Notes: generated from the sequence alone by a model not told the origin. A DNA stretch of 6,982 nucleotides from an uncultured Oscillospiraceae bacterium (GCA_910578965.1 CAJTSP010000019.1:21343-28324), one strand, 5' to 3'. Numbered from the stretch's first letter, positions 1-5,977 are shown. Numbers and translations are program-made.

Positions 1-1
1 G

Positions 2-160
2 GGTACAGGCGGCATGCAGACCAAGCTGCGGGCCGCCGCCATGGTCACCGCCGAGGGGGCGGATATGGTTATTGCCAACGGCGAACACCCCGAGCGCCTT
101 TACGACATTGTGGAGGGCAAAGAGGTGGGCAGCCGGTTTTTGGGCAAAAGGGAGGGGTAG
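2..160 (+). CDS. proB: Glutamate 5-kinase, C-terminal end (partial, short form)
   Basis: This is the last 52 codons and stop of glutamate 5-kinase; the rest lies upstream of the window. The enzyme phosphorylates glutamate with ATP to gamma-glutamyl phosphate, the first step of proline synthesis, in the cytosol. The visible part opens with GTGGMQTKL, the conserved glycine-rich GTGGMxTK motif of the amino-acid-kinase fold, followed by an IANGEHPE segment and the ending GSRFLGKREG. The protein stops directly after the kinase domain, so it has no C-terminal PUA domain such as that of the E. coli enzyme. The next gene, proA, starts two bases after the stop, the usual proBA operon order. The tail of this gene (AGGGAGGGG, 149-157) doubles as the ribosome binding site of proA. 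Confidence 0.93.
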   Translation, partial: GTGGMQTKLRAAAMVTAEGADMVIANGEHPERLYDIVEGKEVGSRFLGKREG

Positions 161-162
161 CC

Positions 163-1422
163 TTGCGTACCACACAGGACATCTTACAGGCTGCGGCCAA
201 AGCAAAGCGTACCCTTGCGCTCTGCAGCACCGCGCAAAAAAACAAGGCCCTGCTTGCCGCGGCGGCCGAGCTGCGGGCTTCGGCGGGGGAGATTTTGGCC
301 CAAAACCAGGCAGACCTTGCCGCTGCGCGCGGCCGGATGCCGGAGATTATGCTGGACCGGCTGGCCCTGACAGAGGAGCGGGTGGAGGGCATGGCCGCCG
401 GCCTTGAGGCGGTGGCCGCCCTGCCCGACCCGGTGGGCCGGCTGCTGGAAGAGCGGCGCCTTGCAAACGGCCTTGCGCTGCAAAAAATCGCCGTGCCCAT
501 GGGCACGGTGGCCATCATCTACGAGAGCCGCCCCAACGTTACGGCGGACGCCGCCGCCCTTGCGGTAAAAAGCGGCAACGCCTGCGTGCTGCGCGGCGGC
601 AAGGAGGCCTTTGGCTCGAACCTTGCGGTGGCCCGCGCGCTGCGCCGGGGGCTGACCGGGGCCGGCCTGCCCGAGGACGCGGTGAGCCTTGTGGAGGACG
701 CCAGCCGCACCTCGGCCGCCGAGCTGATGACCGCAAACGGCCTGGTGGACCTGCTGATTCCCCGGGGCGGCGCGGGGCTGATCCGCGCCTGCATCCAGCA
801 GGCTACCGTGCCCTGCATCCAAACCGGCACCGGCATCTGCCATGTGTATGTGGACGCCGAGGCCGACCTTGCTATGGCGCTGGATATTTTGGACAATGCC
901 AAAACCAGCCGCCCGTCGGTCTGCAACGCGGCCGAGGTCTGCCTGGTACACCAAAAGATCGCCCCGGCCTTTTTGCCCCAGATGAAGGCCCGCCTTGTGG
1001 ACGGGCGGGCCGCCAGGGGCCTTGCGCCGGTGGAGCTGCGGCTTTGCAGCAAGGCGGCGGCCATGATCCCGGGCGAGGCCGCCGGCCCAAGCGACTTTGA
1101 CACCGAGTTTTTGGATTATATCCTCGCGGTGCGGGTGGTGGGCAGCCTTGAGGAGGCCATGGCCCACATTGCGGCCCACTCCACCGGCCACAGCGAGGCG
1201 ATTATTACCCGCAGCGAGGCCGCTGCGTCGGCCTTTGCCGCCGGGGTGGACAGCGCGGCCGTTTACATCAACGCCTCTACCCGCTTTACCGACGGGGGCG
1301 AGTTCGGTTTGGGCTGCGAGATGGGCATCTCTACCCAAAAGCTGCACGCACGGGGCCCCATGGGCCTGGCCGAGCTTACCAGCTACAAATATATCCTGCG
1401 GGGCGCCGGCCAAACCCGGTGA
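163..1422 (+). CDS. proA: Gamma-glutamyl phosphate reductase (proline synthesis)
   Basis: This is a 419-residue, full-length glutamate-5-semialdehyde dehydrogenase. It reduces gamma-glutamyl phosphate with NADPH to glutamate-5-semialdehyde, which cyclises to pyrroline-5-carboxylate. It belongs to the aldehyde dehydrogenase superfamily and acts in the cytosol with ProB. Visible marks are the cofactor-region motif YESRPNVT (residues 120-127), a following SGNACVLRGGKEA stretch, the catalytic cysteine in RPSVCNAAE (Cys254, close to the position in E. coli ProA), and the typical C-terminal block GLGCEMGISTQKLHARGPMG. The start is TTG at 163; the strong purine-rich SD at 149-157 lies at normal distance, and the N-terminus matches family length. 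The gene is almost certainly co-transcribed and translationally coupled with proB. Nothing in it looks broken. Confidence 0.98.
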   Translation: MRTTQDILQAAAKAKRTLALCSTAQKNKALLAAAAELRASAGEILAQNQADLAAARGRMPEIMLDRLALTEERVEGMAAGLEAVAALPDPVGRLLEERRLANGLALQKIAVPMGTVAIIYESRPNVTADAAALAVKSGNACVLRGGKEAFGSNLAVARALRRGLTGAGLPEDAVSLVEDASRTSAAELMTANGLVDLLIPRGGAGLIRACIQQATVPCIQTGTGICHVYVDAEADLAMALDILDNAKTSRPSVCNAAEVCLVHQKIAPAFLPQMKARLVDGRAARGLAPVELRLCSKAAAMIPGEAAGPSDFDTEFLDYILAVRVVGSLEEAMAHIAAHSTGHSEAIITRSEAAASAFAAGVDSAAVYINASTRFTDGGEFGLGCEMGISTQKLHARGPMGLAELTSYKYILRGAGQTR

Positions 1423-1423
1423 C

Positions 1424-1437
1424 CCCCCGCGCGGGGG
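1424..1437. repeat. Perfect GC palindrome just after proA
   Basis: CCCCCGCGCGGGGG begins two bases after the proA stop and is a perfect 14-base palindrome. It could form a very stable short hairpin with a GCGC loop. No T-run follows, so on its own it is not a classic terminator. It may protect the proBA mRNA 3' end or cause pausing before the hairpin at 1450-1469. Confidence 0.6.
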
Positions 1438-1449
1438 ATACCGCCGGCA

Positions 1450-1472
1450 AAGAGCCCGAACGGGCTTTTGTT
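1450..1472 (+). terminator. Short hairpin with T-rich tail, possible proBA terminator
   Basis: AGCCC (1453-1457) pairs with GGGCT (1462-1466) around the loop GAAC. The stem extends by a G-U pair and two A-T pairs to 1450/1469. It is followed by TTTTGTT, a short interrupted T-run. This fits a modest intrinsic terminator for proBA, but the stem is only 5 strong pairs, so read-through into the gene at 1513 is likely. Confidence 0.5.
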
Positions 1473-1512
1473 GTGCCGCCGCGCCCCTGCCCAGATAAAG
1501 GAGGTTTTTTGC

Positions 1513-2421
1513 ATGCAGATGAACCCTGTTGACCGGGAGGAGCACGCCCGCCGCCAGCGCCGCCGCCGCCGCCAGATTTTGGGGCTTGTGGTCTGTGTAA
1601 TGGTGCTGGTGGGTATTGGCTCCACCCTGCTGGGCGGGTACCGCGCGGTGGCTGCCCTGTTTGACGATACCGAGCTGCGCGCCGAATATGAGGATCGCCT
1701 GCGCACCCTTGTGATGTACGACCCGCTGCCCTTTGCCAGCCTGGACCAGTTAGACCAGACCCAACTGCGGCAGGCCTGCATCTGGGGGGCAATCTTTAAC
1801 GCGCAGCGCACACAGGGCAACCTCAACGGCTATGAGCGCGACCCCGAGACCGAATCCCTGATCCTGCCGGCACTGGAGGTGGATACCTTTTTGGCCCAAC
1901 TGGCCGGGCCTGACTACCAGATCCAGCACGAGAGCTTTGAGTCGGATGGGATGATCTACCGGTACTCGGAGGAGCTCAAGGGGTACCTGATCCCGGTTAC
2001 GAGCGAGCAGGGACTTTATAGCCCCAGCGTGGTTAAGATCAAACGGGAGGGCCGCACTATGCGGGTAACGGTGGGATATGTGCCCCAGTTTAATACCACC
2101 GGCGAATTTTCCATGACCTTGCCGGACGAGCCCACCAAGTATATGGATTATATCTTTACCAAGCCGGACAAGACCTTTTACCTTACCGCCTTAGAGGCCA
2201 GCGAGATGAAGCCGGCCAGCTCGGCGGTACAGAACCTGCCGCAGCAGGATTACCAGCAGGATTTTGACCCCAATGCGGCCCTGCGCGAAAACATGGACGA
2301 GGACCTTTTGAACGCGGTGGATAATGCCGCCTCGAGCTCGGCGCCCGAGGGCGGCGAGGGTGAAGGTGAAGAAGGAGAGGAAGGCGGCGACGGCGAAGAG
2401 GGCGATGACGGCGGGGAATAG
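1513..2421 (+). CDS. Single-pass membrane protein with acidic low-complexity tail (function unknown)
   Basis: I do not recognise this 302-residue protein. It begins with a strongly basic stretch (HARRQRRRRRQ, residues 11-21), then one hydrophobic helix at about 22-45, then a soluble region. By the positive-inside rule the N-terminus should be cytoplasmic and the rest outside. The soluble part (about 50-270) is mixed, with no catalytic motif I can name and no cysteine pair. The last 27 residues are almost only Gly, Glu and Asp (for example GEGEGEEGEEGGDGEEGDD), preceded by a Ser/Ala linker. The start is ATG at 1513 because AAAGGAGG (1497-1504) sits 8 bases before it; an in-frame TTG at 1468 has no such site and would put charged sequence ahead of the basic stretch. 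It follows proA by 90 bases and ends before a strong terminator. Possible roles are cell-envelope assembly, cation binding or protein scaffolding; these are guesses. Confidence 0.85.
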   Translation: MQMNPVDREEHARRQRRRRRQILGLVVCVMVLVGIGSTLLGGYRAVAALFDDTELRAEYEDRLRTLVMYDPLPFASLDQLDQTQLRQACIWGAIFNAQRTQGNLNGYERDPETESLILPALEVDTFLAQLAGPDYQIQHESFESDGMIYRYSEELKGYLIPVTSEQGLYSPSVVKIKREGRTMRVTVGYVPQFNTTGEFSMTLPDEPTKYMDYIFTKPDKTFYLTALEASEMKPASSAVQNLPQQDYQQDFDPNAALRENMDEDLLNAVDNAASSSAPEGGEGEGEEGEEGGDGEEGDDGGE

Positions 2422-2499
2422 CCCCGTAGAGCACCGCGGCTTCCGGCAGGCGCAGGGCGCTGCTGCCATAAAAACGGATATGGCTTGAGGAAAGCAAAT

Positions 2500-2538
2500 G
2501 GGCCCCGGCGTGTAGGACGCCGGGGCCCTGTGTTTTTT
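2500..2538 (+). terminator. Strong intrinsic terminator after the membrane-protein gene
   Basis: GGGCCCCGGCGT (2500-2511) pairs perfectly with ACGCCGGGGCCC (2517-2528) around the loop GTAGG. TGTG and six Ts follow (2533-2538). This is a textbook Rho-independent terminator for plus-strand transcripts. It sits 78 bases after the stop codon of the membrane-protein gene and separates it from the LytTR region. Confidence 0.92.
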
Positions 2539-2650
2539 CTCGGCGGCGGGGCCAGCCAATAAAGTATTTGGGAGCGGCTGCGGCCGGACGCGTTAGCCTG
2601 CGGCTTTGTGCAGCTTGCGCAGCCTGCGGCGCAGCCCGTGCGTTTGCCCC

Positions 2651-2679
2651 TTGCGGCGCGGGGCGGCAGGGAGTATGCT
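2651..2679 (+). promoter_or_regulatory. Possible weak sigma-A promoter for the LytTR gene
   Basis: TTGCGG (2651-2656) and TATGCT (2674-2679) are separated by 17 bases. They match 3 of 6 and 4 of 6 consensus positions. The location after the upstream terminator and before the LytTR gene is right, but matches of this quality occur by chance. If real, the transcript would carry a leader of about 200 bases holding the repeats. Confidence 0.25.
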
Positions 2680-2715
2680 GGGTACGGATGAAGGCGGGGC
2701 GCGCCCAAGCATCCG

Positions 2716-2729
2716 CGGCCCCGGGGCCG
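2716..2729. repeat. 14-base GC palindrome
   Basis: CGGCCCCGGGGCCG is perfectly self-complementary. It has no T-run and no obvious gene partner, so a terminator is unlikely. It is part of the repeat-rich leader before the LytTR gene. Confidence 0.5.
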
Positions 2730-2751
2730 GAGCGGTTTAGGGGCTTTTCAA

Positions 2752-2771
2752 AAAAGAAACGCCGGCCCGGG
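2752..2771 (+). repeat. 20-base direct repeat, copy 1
   Basis: AAAAGAAACGCCGGCCCGGG occurs here and again, without mismatch, at 2824-2843, a distance of 72 bases. A related core AAAAGATAC lies between them at 2782-2790. The two copies are outside any supported coding region and 40 to 130 bases before the LytTR start, so they are candidate regulator-binding or leader-structure elements. Confidence 0.8.
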
Positions 2772-2796
2772 GGTCCCCAAAAAAAGATACAGGTAT

Positions 2797-2813
2797 TGGC
2801 CCCGGCGGGGCCA
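2797..2813. repeat. Hairpin between the two direct repeats
   Basis: TGGCCCC (2797-2803) pairs with GGGGCCA (2807-2813) across the three-base loop GGC. No T-run follows on either strand. It could act in the leader RNA, but there is no direct sign of function. Confidence 0.45.
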
Positions 2814-2823
2814 GGCCTATCCC

Positions 2824-2843
2824 AAAAGAAACGCCGGCCCGGG
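2824..2843 (+). repeat. 20-base direct repeat, copy 2
   Basis: Exact copy of the element at 2752-2771. It ends 24 bases before the SD of the LytTR gene. Sequences on either side differ from those of copy 1, so only the 20 bases are conserved. Confidence 0.8.
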
Positions 2844-2882
2844 CGGGGAGGCCGGGGCGCGGCGGCGAAAGGAGCGATGCCT

Positions 2883-3320
2883 ATGAAGATTACGGTGGAG
2901 GAACACCCCGGCCTTGCCCAAACCGAGGTGGTAATCCGCTGCCCGCGGCTGGACGCCGGCACCACCCGGCTGGTGGAGCTTTTGCAGCTCTCCAACGCGC
3001 GGCTTACCGGCGAGCGGGAGGGGGAAACCTGCCTGCTGGACGCCGGGCAGGTACTCTACATCGACACGGTGGACCGCGGCACCTTTTTGTATACCGGTGA
3101 GGGGGTGTACGAAACCCGCCTGCGGCTGTACGAGCTGGAAGAACAACTGGCCGGCCGGGAATTTGTGCGGGCCAGCCGCTCTACCCTCGTCAACTTTGCG
3201 CAGGTGCGTTCGCTACGGCCCGAGCTTGGCGGCCGGCTGCGGCTCACCATGGCAAACGGCGAAATTGTAATTGCCAACCGCCAGTATGTGCCGGCCATCA
3301 AGGCAAAGCTGGGGCTGTAG
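2883..3320 (+). CDS. Stand-alone LytTR-family DNA-binding transcription regulator
   Basis: This 145-residue protein has a short N-terminal region (about 1-45) and a LytTR DNA-binding domain (about 46-145). The family binds DNA with a beta-rich fold rather than a helix-turn-helix. Typical signs are the first half ending in a LYELEEQL helix, then EFVRASRSTLVN (residues 93-104), where LytTR proteins have the F.R.HRS..VN pattern, and the end NGEIVIANRQYVPAIKAKLG. There is no response-regulator receiver domain. ATG at 2883 is chosen because AAAGGAG (2868-2874) is 8 bases before it; the in-frame ATG at 2877 is only 2 bases from that site. The next gene encodes a DUF3021-type membrane protein. Such LytTR plus membrane-protein pairs (compare the streptococcal HdrRM and BrsRM systems) are known in Firmicutes, where the membrane protein restrains the regulator. 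The target genes here cannot be read from the window; autoregulation is likely. Confidence 0.92.
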   Translation: MKITVEEHPGLAQTEVVIRCPRLDAGTTRLVELLQLSNARLTGEREGETCLLDAGQVLYIDTVDRGTFLYTGEGVYETRLRLYELEEQLAGREFVRASRSTLVNFAQVRSLRPELGGRLRLTMANGEIVIANRQYVPAIKAKLGL

Positions 3321-3528
3321 CCGCGGCCCGGCGGCCTGTTTTCGGGTACGGGGGCGCTTTGGCCCCCACTGCGCGGCCCCTACCGTGCAGTCCCCGCCGT
3401 GCAGCCCTGCTATGCGGCTCTTGCCATACGGCCCCTGCCGTGCGGCAGGCCCTTTTTGGCCGTGGGGGAGGGACGCGGCCGCCCCCGCCCCGCAAAAACC
3501 CGATTTTTTTGCAAAGGAGTGTCAAGCC
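3321..3528. other. 208-base spacer between the LytTR and DUF3021 genes, with repeats
   Basis: No gene is supported here. The spacer holds two copies of CGGCCCCTRCCGTGCRG (3374-3390 and 3429-3445; R is A or G) and a shorter related CCGCCGTGCAG between them. The second copy overlaps a hairpin, CCTGCC (3434-3439) with GGCAGG (3444-3449), followed by CCC and five Ts (3453-3457). That hairpin may be a weak terminator or attenuator that lowers expression of the downstream membrane protein relative to the regulator. Confidence 0.55.
3434..3457 (+). terminator. Weak terminator or attenuator candidate before the DUF3021 gene
   Basis: A 6-bp stem (CCTGCC/GGCAGG) with the loop GTGC is followed by CCCTTTTT. 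The T-run starts three bases after the stem and is short, so termination would be partial. It lies 72 bases before the DUF3021 start and could set the ratio of regulator to membrane partner. Confidence 0.35.
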
Positions 3529-3963
3529 ATGAAAAACTTTTTTGAGATCGTGATCGCTATCAAGGAGCGCGCAGCCCTGTGCTATACCGGGGCCATGTTT
3601 TTTTACATCTTCTTTTTGCTGGTGTACGGCCAGCAAACCGCCGATGTGCCAACCCTCATCTCGCTGCTGCTGGTAAGCATTGCGGCGGGCAGCCTGCAAC
3701 TGGTCGCCTTTTCCTCCCTTGTAATCAAAAAGCTGGGCTATGGCTGGCGGCTACTGGTGTTTGCCGTGCCCTTTTTTGCCATCCTTACCGGGGTGGCGGT
3801 GGCCTTCCACTGGTTCCCGGCCCAAAGCGCCGGCGCCTGGGTAAGCTTTATCCTGATCTTCTTAGCCATCTTTGCCGTGCTTACGGCAGCTTTTGAGATG
3901 TATTACCGCCTGTCCGGCAAGCGGTACGACAGCCGGCTGGACTGGTACCGCCGCAACCAGTAA
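3529..3963 (+). CDS. DUF3021-type four-helix membrane protein, partner of the LytTR regulator
   Basis: This 144-residue protein has four hydrophobic segments at about residues 14-34, 41-64, 74-96 and 103-126, with short loops and a charged C-terminal end (SGKRYDSRLDWYRRNQ). The size, four-helix layout, the Tyr-rich border EMYYRLSGKRYD and its position after a receiver-less LytTR gene fit the DUF3021 family. By analogy with known LytTR regulatory systems it probably binds or sequesters the regulator at the membrane; nothing in the sequence shows this directly, and no enzyme motif is visible. The start is ATG at 3529, with AAAGGAG (3513-3519) nine bases before it. It is the last plus-strand gene of the block; a GC hairpin at 3988-4008 without a good T-run follows. 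Confidence 0.82.
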   Translation: MKNFFEIVIAIKERAALCYTGAMFFYIFFLLVYGQQTADVPTLISLLLVSIAAGSLQLVAFSSLVIKKLGYGWRLLVFAVPFFAILTGVAVAFHWFPAQSAGAWVSFILIFLAIFAVLTAAFEMYYRLSGKRYDSRLDWYRRNQ

Positions 3964-3987
3964 GCGGCCTGAACGGAGGGAGCAGGG

Positions 3988-4008
3988 AGCGGCGGCGGGG
4001 CCGCCGTT
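3988..4008 (+). other. GC hairpin after the DUF3021 gene
   Basis: GGCGG and CGGCC-type sequences form an 8-pair stem (3988-3995 with 4001-4008, one G-U pair) around the loop CGGGG. Only two Ts lie at its end, so it is a poor intrinsic terminator on the plus strand. It may slow or protect the end of the LytTR/DUF3021 transcript. Confidence 0.35.
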
Positions 4009-4020
4009 GCCGGCCTGGAA

Positions 4021-4059
4021 ATACAAAAGCACCCGGACAGCGTAAGGCTGTCCGGGTGC
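4021..4059 (-). terminator. Strong intrinsic terminator of the MarR-MATE operon
   Basis: GCACCCGGACAGC (4029-4041) pairs perfectly with GCTGTCCGGGTGC (4047-4059) around a five-base loop, a 13-bp stem. Read on the minus strand the stem is followed by TTTTGTAT, while the plus-strand side has only AAAGAAAG. It therefore works for minus-strand transcripts, and lies 35 bases beyond the MATE stop codon. Confidence 0.9.
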
Positions 4060-4094
4060 AAAGAAAGGGCCGATAACCGCATTTTACATCTGCT

Positions 4095-5444
4095 TTATGC
4101 GTAATGGTACACAGCTTTTTTTGTTTTAAAGTAGCAAACCGACATGATTGCGCTGAATACCTCTGCTGTAGGGAGCGCCAGCCATACCCCGTCTATTCCC
4201 AGCAGGGACGGCAGGATCAGCAGCGGGATAATCAGAAAAATCAGCGTGCGGAACAAAGCCAGAATAGCCGAGGTCTTACCATCGTTAAAGGCTGTAAACA
4301 TGGAGGACGCAAACATATTAAACCCCATGAGCAAAAACGCTGTACAGAATATCCGCGTTCCATAGGCCGCCATATTGATGACATTCTGCACTCCATTGCC
4401 AAAAAGCAGGGCAATCGGTTTTGCCAGAGGGAACGCAAGAAGGAATGTAGCCACCGACATAACGCCAATGATTTTTAGCGTTGCTTTATACAGCCGTTTC
4501 AGATTATCAGTGTCCCCTTTGCCGTATTTGTAGCTGATAACAGGAGCGATCCCCTCTAAAAATCCCATATAAGCGGCAGAGAGGATCGTCTGTGCCGAAA
4601 GGACGATTGCAGCAGCGGCCACGCCGTTAGAACCGGCAATCCCCATCATAATGACATTCAATGCCACCATTGTCACGCTGCCCGCCAGCATCCCAACCAT
4701 TTCGCTCATGCCATTTCCGCAGGCTTTCAGGAGCGCCTTCCCATTCCATTTTGGACGGACAAGACATAGAATATCTTTTCGCCGGAATGCAAACCAAAAC
4801 AGCCCTGCCACACCTTGGACAGCGTAGCCCAGCCCTGTTGCAATAGCAGCTCCGGCAATTCCCAACGGGAATACGGCCAGCAGCAGATAGTCAAATATCA
4901 TATTGAGGACGCCGCCTATAATGGAAAGGGCAAAACTCAAATCTGGCCTGCCTGCCACCACAAAGAACATTTGAAAAACCGCTCCACACATTGCCGTCGG
5001 CATTGATGCAAACAAGGGTATGGCATAGGCTTCACAGAGAGGGTATAGCGCATCGTCCGCTCCCATCATGCGAAGGACAGGGCTGCGGTTCAGCAGCCCC
5101 ACAAGGCAGAGGATCGTGCTTACTGCCACGCAGAACAGCAGGAAAAAAGAGAAATTTTCTTTTGCCTCCCGCTCTTTTCCCTCCCCGAGCTGTTTCGCTA
5201 CCAAGGCGCTGCCGCCAGTGGCTACCATCGCCGCCACCGCAAGTGCAACCGCCAGAAATGGCATCACAATGTTGACAGCGGACAAGCCATCTGTGCCAAC
5301 CCAATTTGCAACGAAAAATGCGTCTACCAGGCTGTAAATATTCATAAATAAACTGGACAGCATGGTTGGCATAGCATATTTGATCAGCGTCTTGGCGGAC
5401 ACAGGAAAGTCCAGCGCATTGGAAGATTTTACCTCAAATTTCAT
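4095..5444 (-). CDS. MATE-family multidrug efflux transporter (MepA-like)
   Basis: This 449-residue inner-membrane protein is of normal MATE length, with about twelve hydrophobic helices in two halves. MATE pumps export cationic drugs, dyes or metabolites using Na+ or H+ gradients. Family marks include the N-terminal YAMPTMLSSLFMNIYSLVDAFFVANWVG (residues 23-50, the usual P..... N..VD..F.... pattern), AGRPDLSFALSIIGGVLNMIFDYLLL (164-189), the matching second-half region GFNMFASSMFTAFNDGKTSA (374-393), and a closing GIDGVWLALPTAE. I chose ATG at 5444, which puts the first helix at the usual distance. It has no SD; a TTG at 5504 would overlap the upstream gene by 32 bases. Start is thus uncertain, and coupling to the upstream regulator gene is likely. 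With the MarR gene it resembles the MepR/MepA pair. GC content is lower than in flanking genes. Substrates cannot be told from sequence. Confidence 0.95.
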   Translation of the reverse strand: MKFEVKSSNALDFPVSAKTLIKYAMPTMLSSLFMNIYSLVDAFFVANWVGTDGLSAVNIVMPFLAVALAVAAMVATGGSALVAKQLGEGKEREAKENFSFFLLFCVAVSTILCLVGLLNRSPVLRMMGADDALYPLCEAYAIPLFASMPTAMCGAVFQMFFVVAGRPDLSFALSIIGGVLNMIFDYLLLAVFPLGIAGAAIATGLGYAVQGVAGLFWFAFRRKDILCLVRPKWNGKALLKACGNGMSEMVGMLAGSVTMVALNVIMMGIAGSNGVAAAAIVLSAQTILSAAYMGFLEGIAPVISYKYGKGDTDNLKRLYKATLKIIGVMSVATFLLAFPLAKPIALLFGNGVQNVINMAAYGTRIFCTAFLLMGFNMFASSMFTAFNDGKTSAILALFRTLIFLIIPLLILPSLLGIDGVWLALPTAEVFSAIMSVCYFKTKKAVYHYA

Positions 5445-5472
5445 GACATCTGATTTAGAAACGAGCAGCGTT

Positions 5473-5925
5473 TTACGGTTCTTCAGCTTCGGCCACCCCC
5501 TCAAACGCCTCTCTTAAATAGAGGGCGAACTGCTCTAAATCCGAGATAAAGCCAAGCCCGCGTTCCCGCGTCATTCTGTCAATCGCCTTTTGTTCCGCTT
5601 CATAGATTGGTGCAAGAGTTTCATCGGCAAAGGCTTTCCCCTTTTCTGTCAGCCGAATATATAAATCGCGTTTACGTCCGGGGACAGGCTCTAAAATAAC
5701 ATAGCCGGCAGCCTTGCATTCTTTGATAACGGTGTTTAATGTTGTGCGTGGGATAAGCCAGTCATCGCAGATGCTTTTTTGTGTATGCGGCTGCCCATCA
5801 TCCACAGCATAGAGAAGATAAAGTATATTTACCTTTACACCATTCCATTTTGCCCCAACATCATACAGCCCATCAATTAAATTCATGGAGGTGAAAATCC
5901 GCCTCATATCTGCACTTTGTTCCAT
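5473..5925 (-). CDS. MarR-family transcriptional regulator (MepR-like)
   Basis: This 150-residue protein has the MarR winged-helix layout: N-terminal dimer helix (about 5-20), a helix-turn-helix region at about 47-72 (TQKSICDDWLIPRTTLNTVI, where MarR proteins have Q..IA..L....T....I), and a wing with GRKRDLYIRLTEKGKAFADE (83-102), the typical R...L.LT.KG pattern. The long C-terminal helices make up the rest of the dimer. MarR proteins usually repress their own operon and release DNA on binding a small molecule. ATG at 5925 is chosen because AGGAGG (5936-5931 on the minus strand) lies five bases upstream; an open frame extending to 6042 covers the promoter and is not used. It is followed 28 bases later by the MATE gene, so it very likely controls that pump. 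Base composition is AT-richer than the surrounding genome. Confidence 0.94.
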   Translation of the reverse strand: MEQSADMRRIFTSMNLIDGLYDVGAKWNGVKVNILYLLYAVDDGQPHTQKSICDDWLIPRTTLNTVIKECKAAGYVILEPVPGRKRDLYIRLTEKGKAFADETLAPIYEAEQKAIDRMTRERGLGFISDLEQFALYLREAFEGVAEAEEP

Positions 5926-5938
5926 AGCAGCCTCCTGT

Positions 5939-5977
5939 AATTCTAATTCGTATTTTATTATAATACGAATTAGAATT
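5939..5977 (-). promoter_or_regulatory. Perfect 16-bp inverted repeat, probable MarR operator
   Basis: AATTCTAATTCGTATT (5939-5954) and AATACGAATTAGAATT (5962-5977) are exact reverse complements with 7 bases between. The right arm covers the -35/-10 spacer of the promoter below and the left arm the transcription start and leader. A repressor bound here would block RNA polymerase. The size and symmetry suit a MarR dimer, or two dimers. It lies just 3 bases upstream of the SD of the marR-like gene. The operator role is inference. Confidence 0.85.

Larger units (their letters stand above)
2541..2882. other. GC-rich non-coding leader upstream of the LytTR gene
   Basis: About 340 bases without a supported gene. 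The plus-strand frame of the LytTR gene stays open back to 2568, but that upstream part is low-complexity (many Ala, Gly, Arg, Lys) with no ribosome binding site and resembles no LytTR N-terminus. I therefore treat it as leader. It contains a 10-base repeat AGCCTGCGGC (2595-2604 and 2621-2630), a 14-base palindrome (2716-2729), an exact 20-base direct repeat (2752-2771 and 2824-2843) and a hairpin TGGCCCC/GGGGCCA (2797-2803 and 2807-2813). Together these suggest a structured or protein-bound regulatory region. Confidence 0.6.

Noticed and set aside
1471..1499. Possible promoter (TTGTGC, 17 bases, GATAAA) before the membrane-protein gene
   Set aside because: Only a partial match, and its -10 would overlap the ribosome binding site, which leaves no room for a leader.
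1468..1512. TTG start at 1468 for the membrane protein
   Set aside because: It lies within the hairpin tail of the proBA terminator and has no SD; ATG 1513 has AAAGGAGG at 8 bases.
184..1545. A 453-codon open frame on the minus strand opposite proA
   Set aside because: It is the antisense shadow of a GC-rich gene: the plus-strand ProA match is complete, and the minus frame reads as low-complexity Gly/Arg/His/Ala with no family motif.
2591..2648. CGTTAGCC and CGTTTGCC as LytTR-type binding sites
   Set aside because: Each keeps only the CGTT core of the usual LytTR pattern and they are 50 bases apart, so the match is too weak to claim.
2568..2882. Longer N-terminus for the LytTR protein from an upstream start
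   Set aside because: The extension is low-complexity, contains both direct repeats and lacks an SD, while ATG 2883 has AAAGGAG at ideal distance and gives a normal family length.
2183..2995. A 270-codon minus-strand open frame across the non-coding leader and neighbouring genes
   Set aside because: It crosses a strong terminator and two plus-strand genes, has a Pro/Arg/Ala-rich composition, and no ribosome binding site or known motif.
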